Shown: positions 23,340 to 33,048, numbered from the stretch's first letter. The stretch is DNA of 64,000 bases from Enterococcus_D sp050529585 (GCF_050529585.1 NZ_CP172882.1:2418001-2482000); one strand, 5' to 3'. The notes: a model not told the origin generated them from the letters alone. Program-made: numbers and translations.

Positions 23340-25703
23340 TTATTTAAATTTCACAATCGTTGCACCATTGCCCCCCTGGTTGCTTGGGGCAAATTCAAAG
23401 CTTTTGACCGAGCGATGGTTTTTCAAATACTCGGTAATGCCTTGGCGTAATGCACCCGTACCTTTACCATGAACGATCGTGACTTGCGGGTAACCTGCCA
23501 AGATCGCCGCATCTAAATATTGATCGACTTCTGCCAAAGCTTCTTCATACCGTTTTCCTCTTAAATCTAATTGATTGATAACAGGACTGCTATCTGCAGC
23601 GCGCACTGTATTGACAATTCGCTGGACCGGTTCTTTGACAGGTGCTGCTGGCTGCAAGTCTGCTTCTGGCAAGGTCATTTTTAAAATGCCGATTTGTACT
23701 TGCCATTGATTTTTTCCAACATGTTTCAATAAGACCCCGCGTTGCCCATAAGATGTCACCAATACTTCATCGCCAACTTTCAAGGTTTTGGCGGCTTTGG
23801 CTTTTTGCAATACCTTGTTTTTCTGTAATTTTTCTTCTTGCTGCAATCCAGATAATTTCGTTCTGGCATCAATTAATTCATGTTCTTTGACCTTGTTTTG
23901 ACCACCCGCCAATTGCATTTTGCGGATATCAGCAATGATTTTTTCTGATTCTTCTTTGGCCTCTTCTACGATTTGATTGGCTTGCTTCCGCGCTTTAGCC
24001 AATTCTTTTTCTCGTTCTTCAAAGAAGTAGCCATAGGCATTTTGCAATTCCTTGTGTAGGTCTTGGGCTTCTTTGACATAATGACGAATATCCAAATATT
24101 CGGTTTCAGTCATTTTGCGGCGATTTTCCAAATCAGCGATCATTTCGTTTAAATCTTGGCTTTCACCATCCATGATTTGTTTGGCCTGATCAATAATATC
24201 GGTTGGCAACCCCAACCGTTTGGAAATCTCGAAGGCATTGCTTCGTCCGGGTACACCAATCAAGAGACGATACGTAGGACTTAACGTGTCGACATCAAAT
24301 TCCATCGACGCATTAATGGTATTGGCGCGGTTGTAACCATAAACTTTCAGTTCTGGATAATGGGTCGTCGCCATGACATAGGCTGATTTGGCACCTAAAT
24401 CATCTAAAATCGCAATCGCCAAAGCAGCCCCTTCTTGAGGATCCGTTCCGGCACCTAATTCATCGAATAGAACCAAACTATGGGCATCGACTTTATCCAA
24501 AACATCAACAATCGTCGTCATATGAGAAGAAAATGTCGACAAACTTTGTTCAATCGATTGTTCATCCCCGATATCCGCAAAAATTTCAGTAAAGATGCCC
24601 ATTTGGCTCTCTTCTTCTGCTAATATCGGTAAGCCTGCTTGTCCCATGATTTGCAAAAGTCCCAGCGTTTTCAAGGTAATCGTCTTCCCACCGGTATTCG
24701 GTCCTGTGATGACCACGGCTTGATAGTCTTGTCCGATTTGAATATCATTCGGCACCACTTTTTCTTGATCGATCAGGGGATGTCGTGCTTGTTTGAACAC
24801 CACATGGTTCTCGCGGTTGATTCCTGGTACGATTGCTTTCATTTCTTTACCAAAGCGGGCTTTGGCATTCATGAAATCTAATTGGCCAATCACATAGGCA
24901 TTGTGCAATATCTCTTTTTGATATGGGACCAGTTCTGCCGACAATTCTGCTAAGATCCGCGTGATTTCATCTCGCTCTGCAATTTGATGTTGCCGTAAGC
25001 GATTGTTTTGATCGACTACTTGTTTCGGTTCAACAAATAATGTCTGACCAGAAGAACTTTGGTCATGAACAACACCGCCAAACACGCCGCGGTATTCCTG
25101 TTTGACGGGAATCACGTAGCGGTCATTTCTCATCGTAACGATCGTGTCGCTTAAGTATTTCGCGTTTCCGCCGCGAACGATATTATCTAACGTTTCACGA
25201 ATCGTTTGTTCTGCCCGGCGAATCGATTGGCGAATGCCTCTTAACGCTGGAGAAGCATCATCTGTGACCCGACCATCTTCATCGATTGCTTCTTTCAACC
25301 GACGATTCAATGTCGGCAATGAAACCAATTGTTCTTCCCAATGATATAAACGGGCAAACTCAATTTCACCATCAGATAAATCCTCAAAAAAGCGTTTGAG
25401 CTCTTGGGTGGTAGACAATACCCGCGCGACTTGCGCCAACTCAATACCATTCAGATCGGCACCGATTTCGATACGTTTCATTTGCGGACGGATATTTTCG
25501 ATTTTCGGCACTGGAATGCCCCCACGCAATCGTTGCACTTTCAATGCGTCTTGCGTTTCTGATAGCCAAGCGGTAATCACTTGTTCATCACTTGAAGGAA
25601 CCAATTTCTCAAGAATTTCTTTCCCTTGTGCCGTGACGATATACTGAGCAATGTTTTGCTTGACTTGGTCAAATGCCAATACGGTTAATATTTTTTTATT
25701 CAC
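23340..25703 (-). CDS. mutS2: Endonuclease MutS2 / ribosome-collision splitting factor
   Basis: A 787-residue MutS2. Order: clamp/lever region, ABC-type ATPase with Walker A GPNTGGKT (about residue 335), signature STFSSHM and Walker B LVLFDELGAGTDP, a KOW-like linker (LKVGDEVLVTSYGQRG), and a C-terminal Smr domain with LDLRGKRYEEA and HGKGTGALR. MutS2 acts against recombination and, in B. subtilis, splits collided ribosomes. The second GTG (25703, product MNKKILTVLAFDQVK) is preferred over GTG 25712 because AGGTGA is then 6 bases upstream and the N-terminus matches the family. Confidence 0.95.
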   Translation of the reverse strand: MNKKILTVLAFDQVKQNIAQYIVTAQGKEILEKLVPSSDEQVITAWLSETQDALKVQRLRGGIPVPKIENIRPQMKRIEIGADLNGIELAQVARVLSTTQELKRFFEDLSDGEIEFARLYHWEEQLVSLPTLNRRLKEAIDEDGRVTDDASPALRGIRQSIRRAEQTIRETLDNIVRGGNAKYLSDTIVTMRNDRYVIPVKQEYRGVFGGVVHDQSSSGQTLFVEPKQVVDQNNRLRQHQIAERDEITRILAELSAELVPYQKEILHNAYVIGQLDFMNAKARFGKEMKAIVPGINRENHVVFKQARHPLIDQEKVVPNDIQIGQDYQAVVITGPNTGGKTITLKTLGLLQIMGQAGLPILAEEESQMGIFTEIFADIGDEQSIEQSLSTFSSHMTTIVDVLDKVDAHSLVLFDELGAGTDPQEGAALAIAILDDLGAKSAYVMATTHYPELKVYGYNRANTINASMEFDVDTLSPTYRLLIGVPGRSNAFEISKRLGLPTDIIDQAKQIMDGESQDLNEMIADLENRRKMTETEYLDIRHYVKEAQDLHKELQNAYGYFFEEREKELAKARKQANQIVEEAKEESEKIIADIRKMQLAGGQNKVKEHELIDARTKLSGLQQEEKLQKNKVLQKAKAAKTLKVGDEVLVTSYGQRGVLLKHVGKNQWQVQIGILKMTLPEADLQPAAPVKEPVQRIVNTVRAADSSPVINQLDLRGKRYEEALAEVDQYLDAAILAGYPQVTIVHGKGTGALRQGITEYLKNHRSVKSFEFAPSNQGGNGATIVKFK

Positions 25704-25734
25704 TATTTTCACCTGCTTTGCTGTTATATGCTGT

Positions 25735-25767
25735 AAAAAAGGCAGTCTGGCTATACAACCATCTGCC
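25735..25767 (-). terminator. Terminator between cvpA and mutS2
   Basis: GGCAG-A-TGG pairs with CCA-GA-CTGCC, then six T residues on the minus strand. It separates zapA-cvpA from mutS2-trxA, perhaps only in part. Confidence 0.7.
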
Positions 25768-25775
25768 TCGAAGTC

Positions 25776-26330
25776 TTAACCAATCACATCTGTGATCCAA
25801 ATTCGATAGAAATAGTCTGAAATTATCGGAGAATGATTGACAATAAAATCGACTGTACTACTTTTATCAAATAAGTTTTGTACTGTTGCAAAAGGGATCA
25901 TTGAGAGAATCATGAAAAAAATATAGAGATTGATATACATCAATACCACATTCAAAACTCCTGCCAATACCCAATCATAGCCATACAAAAAACGCAGCCG
26001 TTTGTATCGTAAGCTATCTGCAAAAATCGCCACCAACTTGGTGATCAGCCATCCAGCGAATAGGACCATCACAAAAGCCACTGCCGCATAATAGGCTTTG
26101 TCTAAGTCTAATGCCATTTCCAGATCATAATATTTTAGTTTAGAATCTGCTGTGACTGACATATAAGGAACATATAATTCAATTTTTTTTGCAATTTCTT
26201 GGTATTTCGCTACGGCCACCATGAAAGAGAGTATATACCCTAACACTGAAACCAACTGTAAACTGGTTCCCCGACGCGCCCCACTGTAAAAGGCAGCTAA
26301 GAGCAGAATCGCAACCACTAATCCAATCAT
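25776..26330 (-). CDS. cvpA: CvpA family membrane protein
   Basis: A 184-residue integral membrane protein with four predicted helices (about 1-17, 24-42, 78-100 and 114-145). The family is named for colicin V production and has been linked to envelope homeostasis in other bacteria. Features are the N-terminal MIGLVVAILLLAAFYSGARRG and the conserved GAxxG-like turn after helix 1. It follows zapA by 23 bases, the standard Firmicute order zapA-cvpA-mutS2. Exact function unknown. Confidence 0.88.
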   Translation of the reverse strand: MIGLVVAILLLAAFYSGARRGTSLQLVSVLGYILSFMVAVAKYQEIAKKIELYVPYMSVTADSKLKYYDLEMALDLDKAYYAAVAFVMVLFAGWLITKLVAIFADSLRYKRLRFLYGYDWVLAGVLNVVLMYINLYIFFMILSMIPFATVQNLFDKSSTVDFIVNHSPIISDYFYRIWITDVIG

Positions 26331-26353
26331 TTAGGTATCCTTTCTACGCCACA

Positions 26354-26794
26354 CTAGCCATGGGCTGTTTTTTCTTGAATATTGCGTTTTCGTTGTTCAT
26401 TCAAAATCTGTTGTGCTTCCACATGATTGTGGATCTCTACATCACTGCGTCCAGTTTCATCAAGCACTTTCCGAGCCTCTGATTCAATCGCTTCGATCCG
26501 TTTGATCCGATTTTCTAATTCGGTTGCTTTGATGGCTTGACTGCGTAATTCATCGACTTTCTTTTGCAGGACCAATACTTGTTCTTGTTTTTTCAATTGA
26601 TCAGAAATAGCATTGATTGCCAACAAAATCGATGCTTGTTCTCTGTCCGTTTGAGGGGATAACTGCATGATCTCCAACAGTTGTTCATTCACCAGTTTGG
26701 TCACCATATCCATATGTTCTTTGCTCTCGCGGCCAATGATCGTATAATTTTGATTCGCAATCACTGCTTTGTAGCGTTTTTTTTGCTCCGTCAT
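26354..26794 (-). CDS. zapA: Cell division protein ZapA
   Basis: ZapA binds FtsZ and promotes Z-ring bundling. The 146-residue product starts MTEQKKRYKAVIANQNYTIIGRE-, the ZapA globular head, and continues into a long coiled coil (about 55-135) that forms the tetramer. The ATG at 26794 with GGAGG upstream is preferred over the longer frame. It is longer than E. coli ZapA because of the C-terminal coiled-coil extension. It is divergent from rnhC, as in Bacillus. Confidence 0.9.
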   Translation of the reverse strand: MTEQKKRYKAVIANQNYTIIGRESKEHMDMVTKLVNEQLLEIMQLSPQTDREQASILLAINAISDQLKKQEQVLVLQKKVDELRSQAIKATELENRIKRIEAIESEARKVLDETGRSDVEIHNHVEAQQILNEQRKRNIQEKTAHG

Positions 26795-27009
26795 AGGAAA
26801 ACTTCCTCCCACTGCTTACATTCTGTATTATTCTATCACCTAAAGCACCCTTGTCGCAAACTCTTCATTATTATACGTGATTTCCCTTTGAATTTCCATG
26901 CCTCAACAACCTATTCCCGATTCAAGTCAAAAAAACTGCTGAAAGTATGATAAAATCTTCATGTATCCTTTGTTTTTGCCTGCAAAAACAAAGATTGAGG
27001 AGGAAGGAT

Positions 27010-27930
27010 ATGTCTGCGATCGTCATCAAAGTGTCAACAAATGAAATGAAAAAAATCACGCAATATTATCAATCAGACCGTTTAGCCAAAACAGCACCTT
27101 ATACCCTGTTTACAGCAAAGAAGAATCAAACCACCATCACTGCCTATCAGTCAGGAAAAATAATGTTCCAAGGTGCAAACGCTGAAAAAGAGGCGGCGCT
27201 TTGGGGCAATGCAACTGCAAGCACCCAGAAAAAAACGGTTGCAGCCAATACATTACCTGCTGGCTTCAGTGAAAAAAATGCCATTGGCAGCGATGAAGTC
27301 GGCAATGGCAGTTATTTCGGCCCGTTGGTGGTCTGTGCTGTTTATGCGGAGCAAGGTCATTTGTCTCGTTTAAAAGAGATGGGCGTCAAAGACTCTAAGA
27401 TGTTGACTGATCAGCAGATTCGTGCAATGGCGCCAAAAATCAAAGCTTTGGTCCCATTTCAGCTGTTGACCGTCACGCCTGAAAAATACAATCAAATTCA
27501 GCCAGCTTATAATACCGTCCGTATGAAGGTTGCGTTGCATAATCAAGCAATCCGTCTATTGTTGGAAAAAATCGCACCGCAAAAACCAGAAGCAATTTTG
27601 ATCGATCAATTTACATCAGAAAAAAATTACCGCACCTATCTAAAAGCGGAAAAGCACGCTGTCACCGCTCCATTATTTTTTGCTACAAAAGGTGAACAGT
27701 ATCATCTATCTGTCGCTGCAGCATCGATTCTTTGCCGTACAGTCTTTTTAGATGCACTCGATAAAGCGTCGAAAGAACTCGGTTTTAAGGTACCTTCTGG
27801 TGCTGGCCATCCATCAGACTTGGTTGCTGCCAAGATTTTACAAATCGGCGGTGAAGAGTTATTAGGTAAATATGCTAAGCTGCATTTTGCCAATACTGAG
27901 AAAGCCAAAATCATTGCCCAAGGAAAATAA
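27010..27930 (+). CDS. rnhC: Ribonuclease HIII
   Basis: RNase HIII cuts RNA in RNA-DNA hybrids and R-loops. The 306-residue product has an N-terminal TBP-like substrate-binding domain (about 1-85) and an RNase H domain beginning AIGSDEVGNGSYFGPL, which supplies the Asp-Glu pair; the remaining acidic residues are in GVKDSKML and the ILIDQF segment. The ATG at 27010 follows GAGGAGGAAGG. It is divergent from zapA-cvpA-mutS2-trxA, a widely kept arrangement. Confidence 0.95.
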   Translation: MSAIVIKVSTNEMKKITQYYQSDRLAKTAPYTLFTAKKNQTTITAYQSGKIMFQGANAEKEAALWGNATASTQKKTVAANTLPAGFSEKNAIGSDEVGNGSYFGPLVVCAVYAEQGHLSRLKEMGVKDSKMLTDQQIRAMAPKIKALVPFQLLTVTPEKYNQIQPAYNTVRMKVALHNQAIRLLLEKIAPQKPEAILIDQFTSEKNYRTYLKAEKHAVTAPLFFATKGEQYHLSVAAASILCRTVFLDALDKASKELGFKVPSGAGHPSDLVAAKILQIGGEELLGKYAKLHFANTEKAKIIAQGK

Positions 27931-27961
27931 AACAAATGATTTTAGATTCCATCAGACAAAT

Positions 27962-27990
27962 AAAACCAGCCCAAAAGGCTGGTTTTATTT
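27962..27990. terminator. Bidirectional terminator between rnhC and opuA
   Basis: AAAACCAGCC/GGCTGGTTTT with loop CAAAA, placed between two convergent genes. Confidence 0.85.
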
Positions 27991-27994
27991 GTCT

Positions 27995-29722
27995 TTATTT
28001 CGTCCAAGCAGCTACTTCTTCTGCATGGTTGTCCACCCAATCTTTGGCGGCATCTTCGGCAGAAGTGCCATCATTGATGGCTAACATGACTTCTTCCATA
28101 TCTTCTTGGGTCCAACTGAACTTGTCTAACACTTCATAGACTTCAAGCATATCTTCTGATAAACCTTGACGAACCATTGTGTTGATACTTTCAGCATCTC
28201 CCATCGTTCCTTCAGGGTCATCCAGATATTTCAAGTCATATTTAGCAAACATCCAGTGTGGCGACCAACCAGTAATAACGATATCCTCCTGATTTTTGAT
28301 TGCTTGTCCCAATGCGACGGTCATCGCACCTGAAGAGGAGGTCGCAACTTGCCAGTCAGATAAATTGTCATAGGTTGCTACTGTCTGCTCAGCTGCTGAA
28401 ACAACACCGGCACCTGGTTCGATTCCAGTGATCGTTTTGCCCGCTTCATCAGAAAGATCCGCAATGGAATCCACATCCATATAGCTAGGAACAACGATTC
28501 CTAATTTGGCCCCTTCTAAATTCGGGCCTAAGTTTTCTACTTGATCTTGATATTGTTCATATTGTGCTTCATGCGTGGAAGGTAGCCAAGCAGCGACCAT
28601 ACCATCCACTTCACCTTTTGCCACAGACTCCCACATAATGGCATTGTCCAAAGGCGTCGTATTGACTTCATAGCCCATTTCAGATAACACTTCCGCTACT
28701 ACATGAGTTGAAGCAACTTCCGTATCCCATTCGACATAAGCCAGATTGACTGTACCTTTGTTATCTGACACATTGCCAAAGGCAACTGAAGCGCCAATTA
28801 GCGCAACGACTGCTACTGCAGCAACACCGCCAAATATTCTTTTTTGTTTGCGATTTTTGCCTGCAGCTACTTGTTTCTTGTGTGCTGGTTTATTCAAGTT
28901 TTGGGTAAAGCGATCCATAATGATCGCCAAGATCACCAATGACACGCCGCTGACAAAACCATTACCCACTTGTGCCCGTTGCAATGCGGATAAGACACCG
29001 CGACCTAAACCTGGAGCACCAATCATTGATGCGATAACGACCATGGATAGTGCCAACATCGTTGTTTGATTGACACCAGCCAAAATCGTGCTTTTGGCTA
29101 ATGGCAATTCAAGCTTGATCAGTTTTTGCCAACCAGTACCGCCAAATGAATCTGAAGCTTCGACCAATTCACGAGAAATCTGACGAATCCCTAAGTTGGT
29201 CATCCGCACTGTTGGCGGCAACGCAAAGATCACTGAAGCAAAGACCCCTGGGACCATACCAATACCAAAGAAGGCAACTGCTGGAATCAAATATACGAAA
29301 CCAGGCATGGTTTGCATAAAGTCCAAAATTGGGGTGATAATGCTTTGCGCTTTTTCACTTTTGGCCATCAAAATCCCTAATGGAATACCGATGATGATCG
29401 ACACCAAGCTAGAAAGCAAGACCAAAGTCACAGTATTCATCAAATCAGTCCATAAGCCTTGATTATAGATAAAGAGCAGACCGACAAATGTAAATGCAGT
29501 GAGTCCCCATTTTTTACCTGACACTAAAAAGGCGGCGATCGTTACTAACACAATCAATGCCAAAGGCGGTACGAACAATAAGACATTGGTGATGGTATCC
29601 ATGATCAATTGTCCAAAAGATTGCAGTGCAGAGAATAAACCGCTGAATGTTCCTGTTAGCCATTCAGTAAAGGCCTCGACCCAATCAGCTACCGGAATTG
29701 TTTGTTGTAAAAAGTTACCCAT
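27995..29722 (-). CDS. opuAB: Glycine betaine ABC transporter, fused permease and substrate-binding protein (OpuABC type)
   Basis: A 575-residue fusion. About 1-305 is the permease with an amphipathic N-terminus and several membrane helices; SELVEASDSFGGTGWQKL is the coupling region. A further helix (about 310-330) leads to an extracellular OpuAC-type binding domain (about 335-575) with LAYVEWDTEVASTHV, containing the Trp box for quaternary amines. This matches Lactococcus OpuABC. The ATG at 29722 overlaps the ATPase gene by 8 bases with GGAAGGAG upstream. Two copies would pair with two ATPases to import osmoprotectants at high ionic strength. Confidence 0.94.
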   Translation of the reverse strand: MGNFLQQTIPVADWVEAFTEWLTGTFSGLFSALQSFGQLIMDTITNVLLFVPPLALIVLVTIAAFLVSGKKWGLTAFTFVGLLFIYNQGLWTDLMNTVTLVLLSSLVSIIIGIPLGILMAKSEKAQSIITPILDFMQTMPGFVYLIPAVAFFGIGMVPGVFASVIFALPPTVRMTNLGIRQISRELVEASDSFGGTGWQKLIKLELPLAKSTILAGVNQTTMLALSMVVIASMIGAPGLGRGVLSALQRAQVGNGFVSGVSLVILAIIMDRFTQNLNKPAHKKQVAAGKNRKQKRIFGGVAAVAVVALIGASVAFGNVSDNKGTVNLAYVEWDTEVASTHVVAEVLSEMGYEVNTTPLDNAIMWESVAKGEVDGMVAAWLPSTHEAQYEQYQDQVENLGPNLEGAKLGIVVPSYMDVDSIADLSDEAGKTITGIEPGAGVVSAAEQTVATYDNLSDWQVATSSSGAMTVALGQAIKNQEDIVITGWSPHWMFAKYDLKYLDDPEGTMGDAESINTMVRQGLSEDMLEVYEVLDKFSWTQEDMEEVMLAINDGTSAEDAAKDWVDNHAEEVAAWTK

Positions 29723-30929
29723 TGATGACCACTCCTTCCACATTGTGTGACGTTGTATCCGTTTCTGCCAGTGCTTCGATCACACTGCCGCGGATCACGA
29801 CGCCGATCAATCGATCATTTTCAACGACCGCTAATGGTGTTGGAGAGTCATAAATCAAATTGAAAATATCAGTGACTAACATGTCTTTATCGATTTTTTT
29901 GACGTTTTTATCAATGACAGCTTTTAACGTCAAATTATTTTTTCGGGCTTCTCTGGCTGACTCAGCTGTTAGACTGCCTTTAAGGTGACGGCGTTTGTCT
30001 ACAGCCAGTAACATGCTGACTTCTTCTTTACGCATCCGATTCAACGCAACGCTTGGTCCATCAATTTCAATATTGGTGGTCAACGCTGGGACCATGATGT
30101 TTTGCGCAGTCAAGACCTTCGAACGGTCGACATCTTCCACAAAGTCGCGCACATATTGATTGGCCGGATTGGTCAGAATCTCTTCACCAGTTCCAATTTG
30201 CATGATTTGCCCATCTTTCATCAAGGCGATTCGATCCCCGATCCGCAAAGCTTCGTTCAAATCGTGCGTAATAAAAATAATGGTTTTTTGTACATTGGCT
30301 TGTAATTCTAATAACTCGTCTTGCATCTCGCGGCGAATCAATGGATCTAATGCTGAAAAGGCCTCATCCATCAGAAGGATCTCAGGATCATTGGCTAACG
30401 CCCGAGCCAAACCAACCCGTTGCTGCATCCCGCCAGATAGCTGGTCAGGGTATTGGTCTTTGAAAGACAATAATCCTGAGTTATCTAGCGCTTTTTCTGC
30501 TTTTTTCGTTCGTTCTTCTTTGGATACGCCACGGACTTCTAACCCATATTCGGTATTTTCTAAAATCGTGCGATGAGGGAATAAGCCGAAACTTTGAAAA
30601 ACCATATTGATTTTATGCCGACGGACTTCCCGCAATTCCTCTTTGCTCATTTTGGCAATATCCACGTCATCAATATAAATATCTCCACCAGAAGGCTCAA
30701 TCAACCGATTCAAAAGACGAATCAAGGTCGACTTCCCACTCCCTGATAAGCCCATGATCACGAATATTTCTCCTTCGTTGACTTCAAAATTGACATCATA
30801 GACCCCTACCGTTGCGCCGGTCTTTTCTAGAATTTCATTTTTGCTGCGTTGTTCTTGAATCATGGCAAAAGCCTGTTGCTTCTTCTTGCCAAAAATCTTG
30901 GTTAAATGTTCCACTCTAACTTTACTCAA
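29715..30929 (-). CDS. opuAA: Glycine betaine ABC transporter ATPase with CBS domains (OpuAA type)
   Basis: A 404-residue ATPase. Walker A is GLSGSGKST, signature LSGGMQQRVGLARAL, Walker B ILLMDEAFSALDPL. Two CBS modules (about 275-400) form the ionic-strength or c-di-AMP sensing part known in OpuA. A TTG at 30929 (product MSKVRVEHLTKIFGKKK) is preferred, with AAAAGGAG 10 bases upstream; a longer frame from 30974 would run through the promoter. First of a two-gene operon under a BusR-type operator. Confidence 0.94.
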   Translation of the reverse strand: MSKVRVEHLTKIFGKKKQQAFAMIQEQRSKNEILEKTGATVGVYDVNFEVNEGEIFVIMGLSGSGKSTLIRLLNRLIEPSGGDIYIDDVDIAKMSKEELREVRRHKINMVFQSFGLFPHRTILENTEYGLEVRGVSKEERTKKAEKALDNSGLLSFKDQYPDQLSGGMQQRVGLARALANDPEILLMDEAFSALDPLIRREMQDELLELQANVQKTIIFITHDLNEALRIGDRIALMKDGQIMQIGTGEEILTNPANQYVRDFVEDVDRSKVLTAQNIMVPALTTNIEIDGPSVALNRMRKEEVSMLLAVDKRRHLKGSLTAESAREARKNNLTLKAVIDKNVKKIDKDMLVTDIFNLIYDSPTPLAVVENDRLIGVVIRGSVIEALAETDTTSHNVEGVVING

Positions 30930-30963
30930 ATGAAAATTACTCCTTTTTCTGAAAAATTTCACG

Positions 30964-31001
30964 AAAGTGACCATACTATCTTAACAAGTGGTGGTCACTT
31001 T
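30964..31001. promoter_or_regulatory. Bipartite BusR operator over the opuA promoter
   Basis: AAAGTGACC and its exact complement GGTCACTTT lie 20 bases apart. Counting the core AGTGAC/GTCACT the gap is 22 bases, the spacing I recall for BusR. The pair brackets the -10 and its spacer. Confidence 0.7.
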
Positions 31002-31006
31002 GTCAA
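30978..31006 (-). promoter_or_regulatory. Promoter of the opuA operon
   Basis: TTGACA, 17 bases, TAAGAT on the minus strand. The -35 shares bases with the T-run of the busR terminator. Confidence 0.8.
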
Positions 31007-31052
31007 AAAAAATATTCGCCTACTTTACAATCTATGTAAAAGCAGACGAATT
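31005..31052 (-). terminator. Terminator after busR
   Basis: ATTCGTCTGCTTTTACA pairs with TGTAAAGTAGGCGAAT around loop TAGAT, then eight T residues. The T-run merges with the opuA -35. Confidence 0.8.
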
Positions 31053-31060
31053 TTTAGGAT

Positions 31061-31711
31061 CTAATGGTGTTCAGTTGGATAAAAGAAGTTGGTCATCCGT
31101 TGCAGCGAAAGCTCATTACCCACAAAGTAGATTTTGTTGCCCGCACTGAATTTCGCATATGGGCCAGGTGACAGCAATAATTCTTGTGCCGTTTGAATCG
31201 CAATGATCGTAGCCCCGGTCACTTGCCAAATATTCAACTCATTGACACTTTTTTCTAGATGCTGAGCCTCTTCTGTCAAAGACAATTCAAAAGGCACGAA
31301 TGGACTCATATGGTGCACCTTCTTGGTTTGCTGTACCAATACATTCAATAACTCCGAAAAATGATTCAATTCTTGCTGCTGACGATCAACACTTTCTAAA
31401 ATATCGGCGCGAATTTCTTGGATCGTTTGGACATCTTGATATTGTTCAACAAAAGCCTGGGCTTTTTCTTTTGACGCAATATAGGCGCCGCTGCCGTGAC
31501 GGACGTCCATGATTTCAAGGTCGACCAATACGTTGATGGCTTTTCGCGCAGTTTCAGGTGATACATTGAAATTGCTGGCTAATGTAGAGCGGGCATGGAT
31601 TTTTTGCCCTACCTGATAGCGATTTTCGACAATACGCTCAGCGATTTCAACAGCAATCTGCTGATATCTAGGTAATGCAACTTTCTTTTTATTTTGGAAC
31701 TGACTAGTCAT
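31061..31711 (-). CDS. busR: GntR-family osmoregulator BusR (c-di-AMP-type)
   Basis: A 216-residue repressor. N-terminal GntR winged helix (about 12-80: LPRYQQIAVEIAERI, ARSTLASNFNVSPETARKAI, RHGSGAYIASKE), a coiled coil (about 90-130), and a C-terminal RCK_C/TrkA-C domain (about 135-210) with LNIWQVTGATIIAI, the c-di-AMP-binding fold in BusR of Lactococcus and Streptococcus. The known role is to repress the glycine-betaine transporter when c-di-AMP is bound. It lies directly upstream of opuA, whose promoter carries a matching paired operator. It has its own promoter. Confidence 0.9.
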   Translation of the reverse strand: MTSQFQNKKKVALPRYQQIAVEIAERIVENRYQVGQKIHARSTLASNFNVSPETARKAINVLVDLEIMDVRHGSGAYIASKEKAQAFVEQYQDVQTIQEIRADILESVDRQQQELNHFSELLNVLVQQTKKVHHMSPFVPFELSLTEEAQHLEKSVNELNIWQVTGATIIAIQTAQELLLSPGPYAKFSAGNKIYFVGNELSLQRMTNFFYPTEHH

Positions 31712-31737
31712 GCGAAACTTCCTTTGTATTTTTTTTC

Positions 31738-31766
31738 ATAATAACAAGAATTGAACAGGCTGACAA
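31738..31766 (-). promoter_or_regulatory. busR: Promoter of busR
   Basis: TTGTCA, 17 bases, TATTAT on the minus strand. The -35 abuts the stop codon of the upstream dehydrogenase gene. Confidence 0.65.
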
Positions 31767-32957
31767 CTATTCAACAAGATGGGGATTGCGCAACAGACGG
31801 ACACGATGGACTTGCGGTAATTCACGCAATAAAGAAATAGCTTGTTGCACCTCTTTCTCTTGATCTGCCACATCAATGATCGTATATGCCATACCCGCTT
31901 TTCGTTCACTTGCCATGTGCTCGATATCAACAGCCGCTTCCGATAGCAATCTTAACAAAGGCGCTAGTGCTCCGGGAGCATCTTTATGAAATATCGTTAT
32001 CCGATAAGGTGCCAAAAACCGGAGTGTTACTTGCGGAAAATTAACGGCTTCTTTAATTGTGCCGTAACGTATAAATCGATCCATATTGGCAAAAACGACT
32101 TGATCGCCAGCGGTCAAAGCATCGATGGTCGTTCCGCCAATATGCGGATAACATATGACTTGTGAATGGTTCAACAAATTAGCTGTCGGAAAATCCGTGA
32201 TGTACTGTGTGAGCGTCCCTTGATTTAACGCGGCCAACACAGCTGTTTCATCCACGATTTCTCCTCTGCCAAAGTTTAGCAAGATCGCTTCTGATTTCAT
32301 GTGCGCCAATGATTCTGTATTGATCAGCCCTCTTGTCTGATCATTTAACGGCAATAAAATAGCAACAAAATCAGCTTCTTCCAACAATTCCGCAAGTTCA
32401 GCCGTCTGTTCGAAATACTGACTATCTTTTTGGGTACGCGCATAACCAATCACGTCCATGCCTAAATGAAAACAGGCCTCTGCCAATCGTTCCCCAATTT
32501 CCCCTAATCCAAGAATACCAATTGTCTTGCCTGCCAATTCCTCACCAATGATCGTTGTTCTTCGCTCTTGTGCAACATCTAAAACACTATCGGCGGGGAT
32601 GATTCCCTGCAGCACTTCTTCTTTGATTTGCGCCATTATCTCGTAAGCTTTTTCTACCGGCCGCACGCGCAAAAATAAGTTTAACAATAGCAATTCTTTG
32701 ACCGCGTTGGCATTGACGCCGGGACTATTAAAGACTACCGTGCCATTTTCTGTACATTTTTCAATATTGATGGTATTCGTTCCAGTGCCTGATCGAGCAA
32801 TGACTGCCAGTTCAGGTGTGATCAAAGAATCTGGCACTTGTTTGCTTCTGACGAAAACAGCTTCTGGTGTAACTGAATCATGAAAAGTATAGCCTTTTTG
32901 TGCTGCTTTGCTTTTGGTCGGTTCGGTTATATCATCCAGTAAAAAGATATTTCTCAT
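31767..32957 (-). CDS. serA: D-3-phosphoglycerate dehydrogenase-like (SerA, with ACT domain)
   Basis: A 396-residue 2-hydroxyacid dehydrogenase. Nucleotide domain GILGLGEIGERLAE (about 145-158); substrate Arg in NFGRGEIVDE and RSGTGTNT; catalytic His in YPHIGGTT. A C-terminal ACT domain (about 320-396, RITIFHKDAPGALAPLLRLL) could sense serine. SerA normally makes 3-phosphohydroxypyruvate, but serC and serB are not nearby, so serine synthesis is not proved here. The ATG at 32957 follows GAGGGGGG and gives MRNIFLLDD. Confidence 0.82.
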   Translation of the reverse strand: MRNIFLLDDITEPTKSKAAQKGYTFHDSVTPEAVFVRSKQVPDSLITPELAVIARSGTGTNTINIEKCTENGTVVFNSPGVNANAVKELLLLNLFLRVRPVEKAYEIMAQIKEEVLQGIIPADSVLDVAQERRTTIIGEELAGKTIGILGLGEIGERLAEACFHLGMDVIGYARTQKDSQYFEQTAELAELLEEADFVAILLPLNDQTRGLINTESLAHMKSEAILLNFGRGEIVDETAVLAALNQGTLTQYITDFPTANLLNHSQVICYPHIGGTTIDALTAGDQVVFANMDRFIRYGTIKEAVNFPQVTLRFLAPYRITIFHKDAPGALAPLLRLLSEAAVDIEHMASERKAGMAYTIIDVADQEKEVQQAISLLRELPQVHRVRLLRNPHLVE

Positions 32958-33048
32958 CCAGATCCCCCCTCTTTCAAAATGCTTATTAATCAAATACTAC
33001 ATAAAAGTACGGTAGAATGATAGCAATACGCAAGAAAGGATGATGGAT

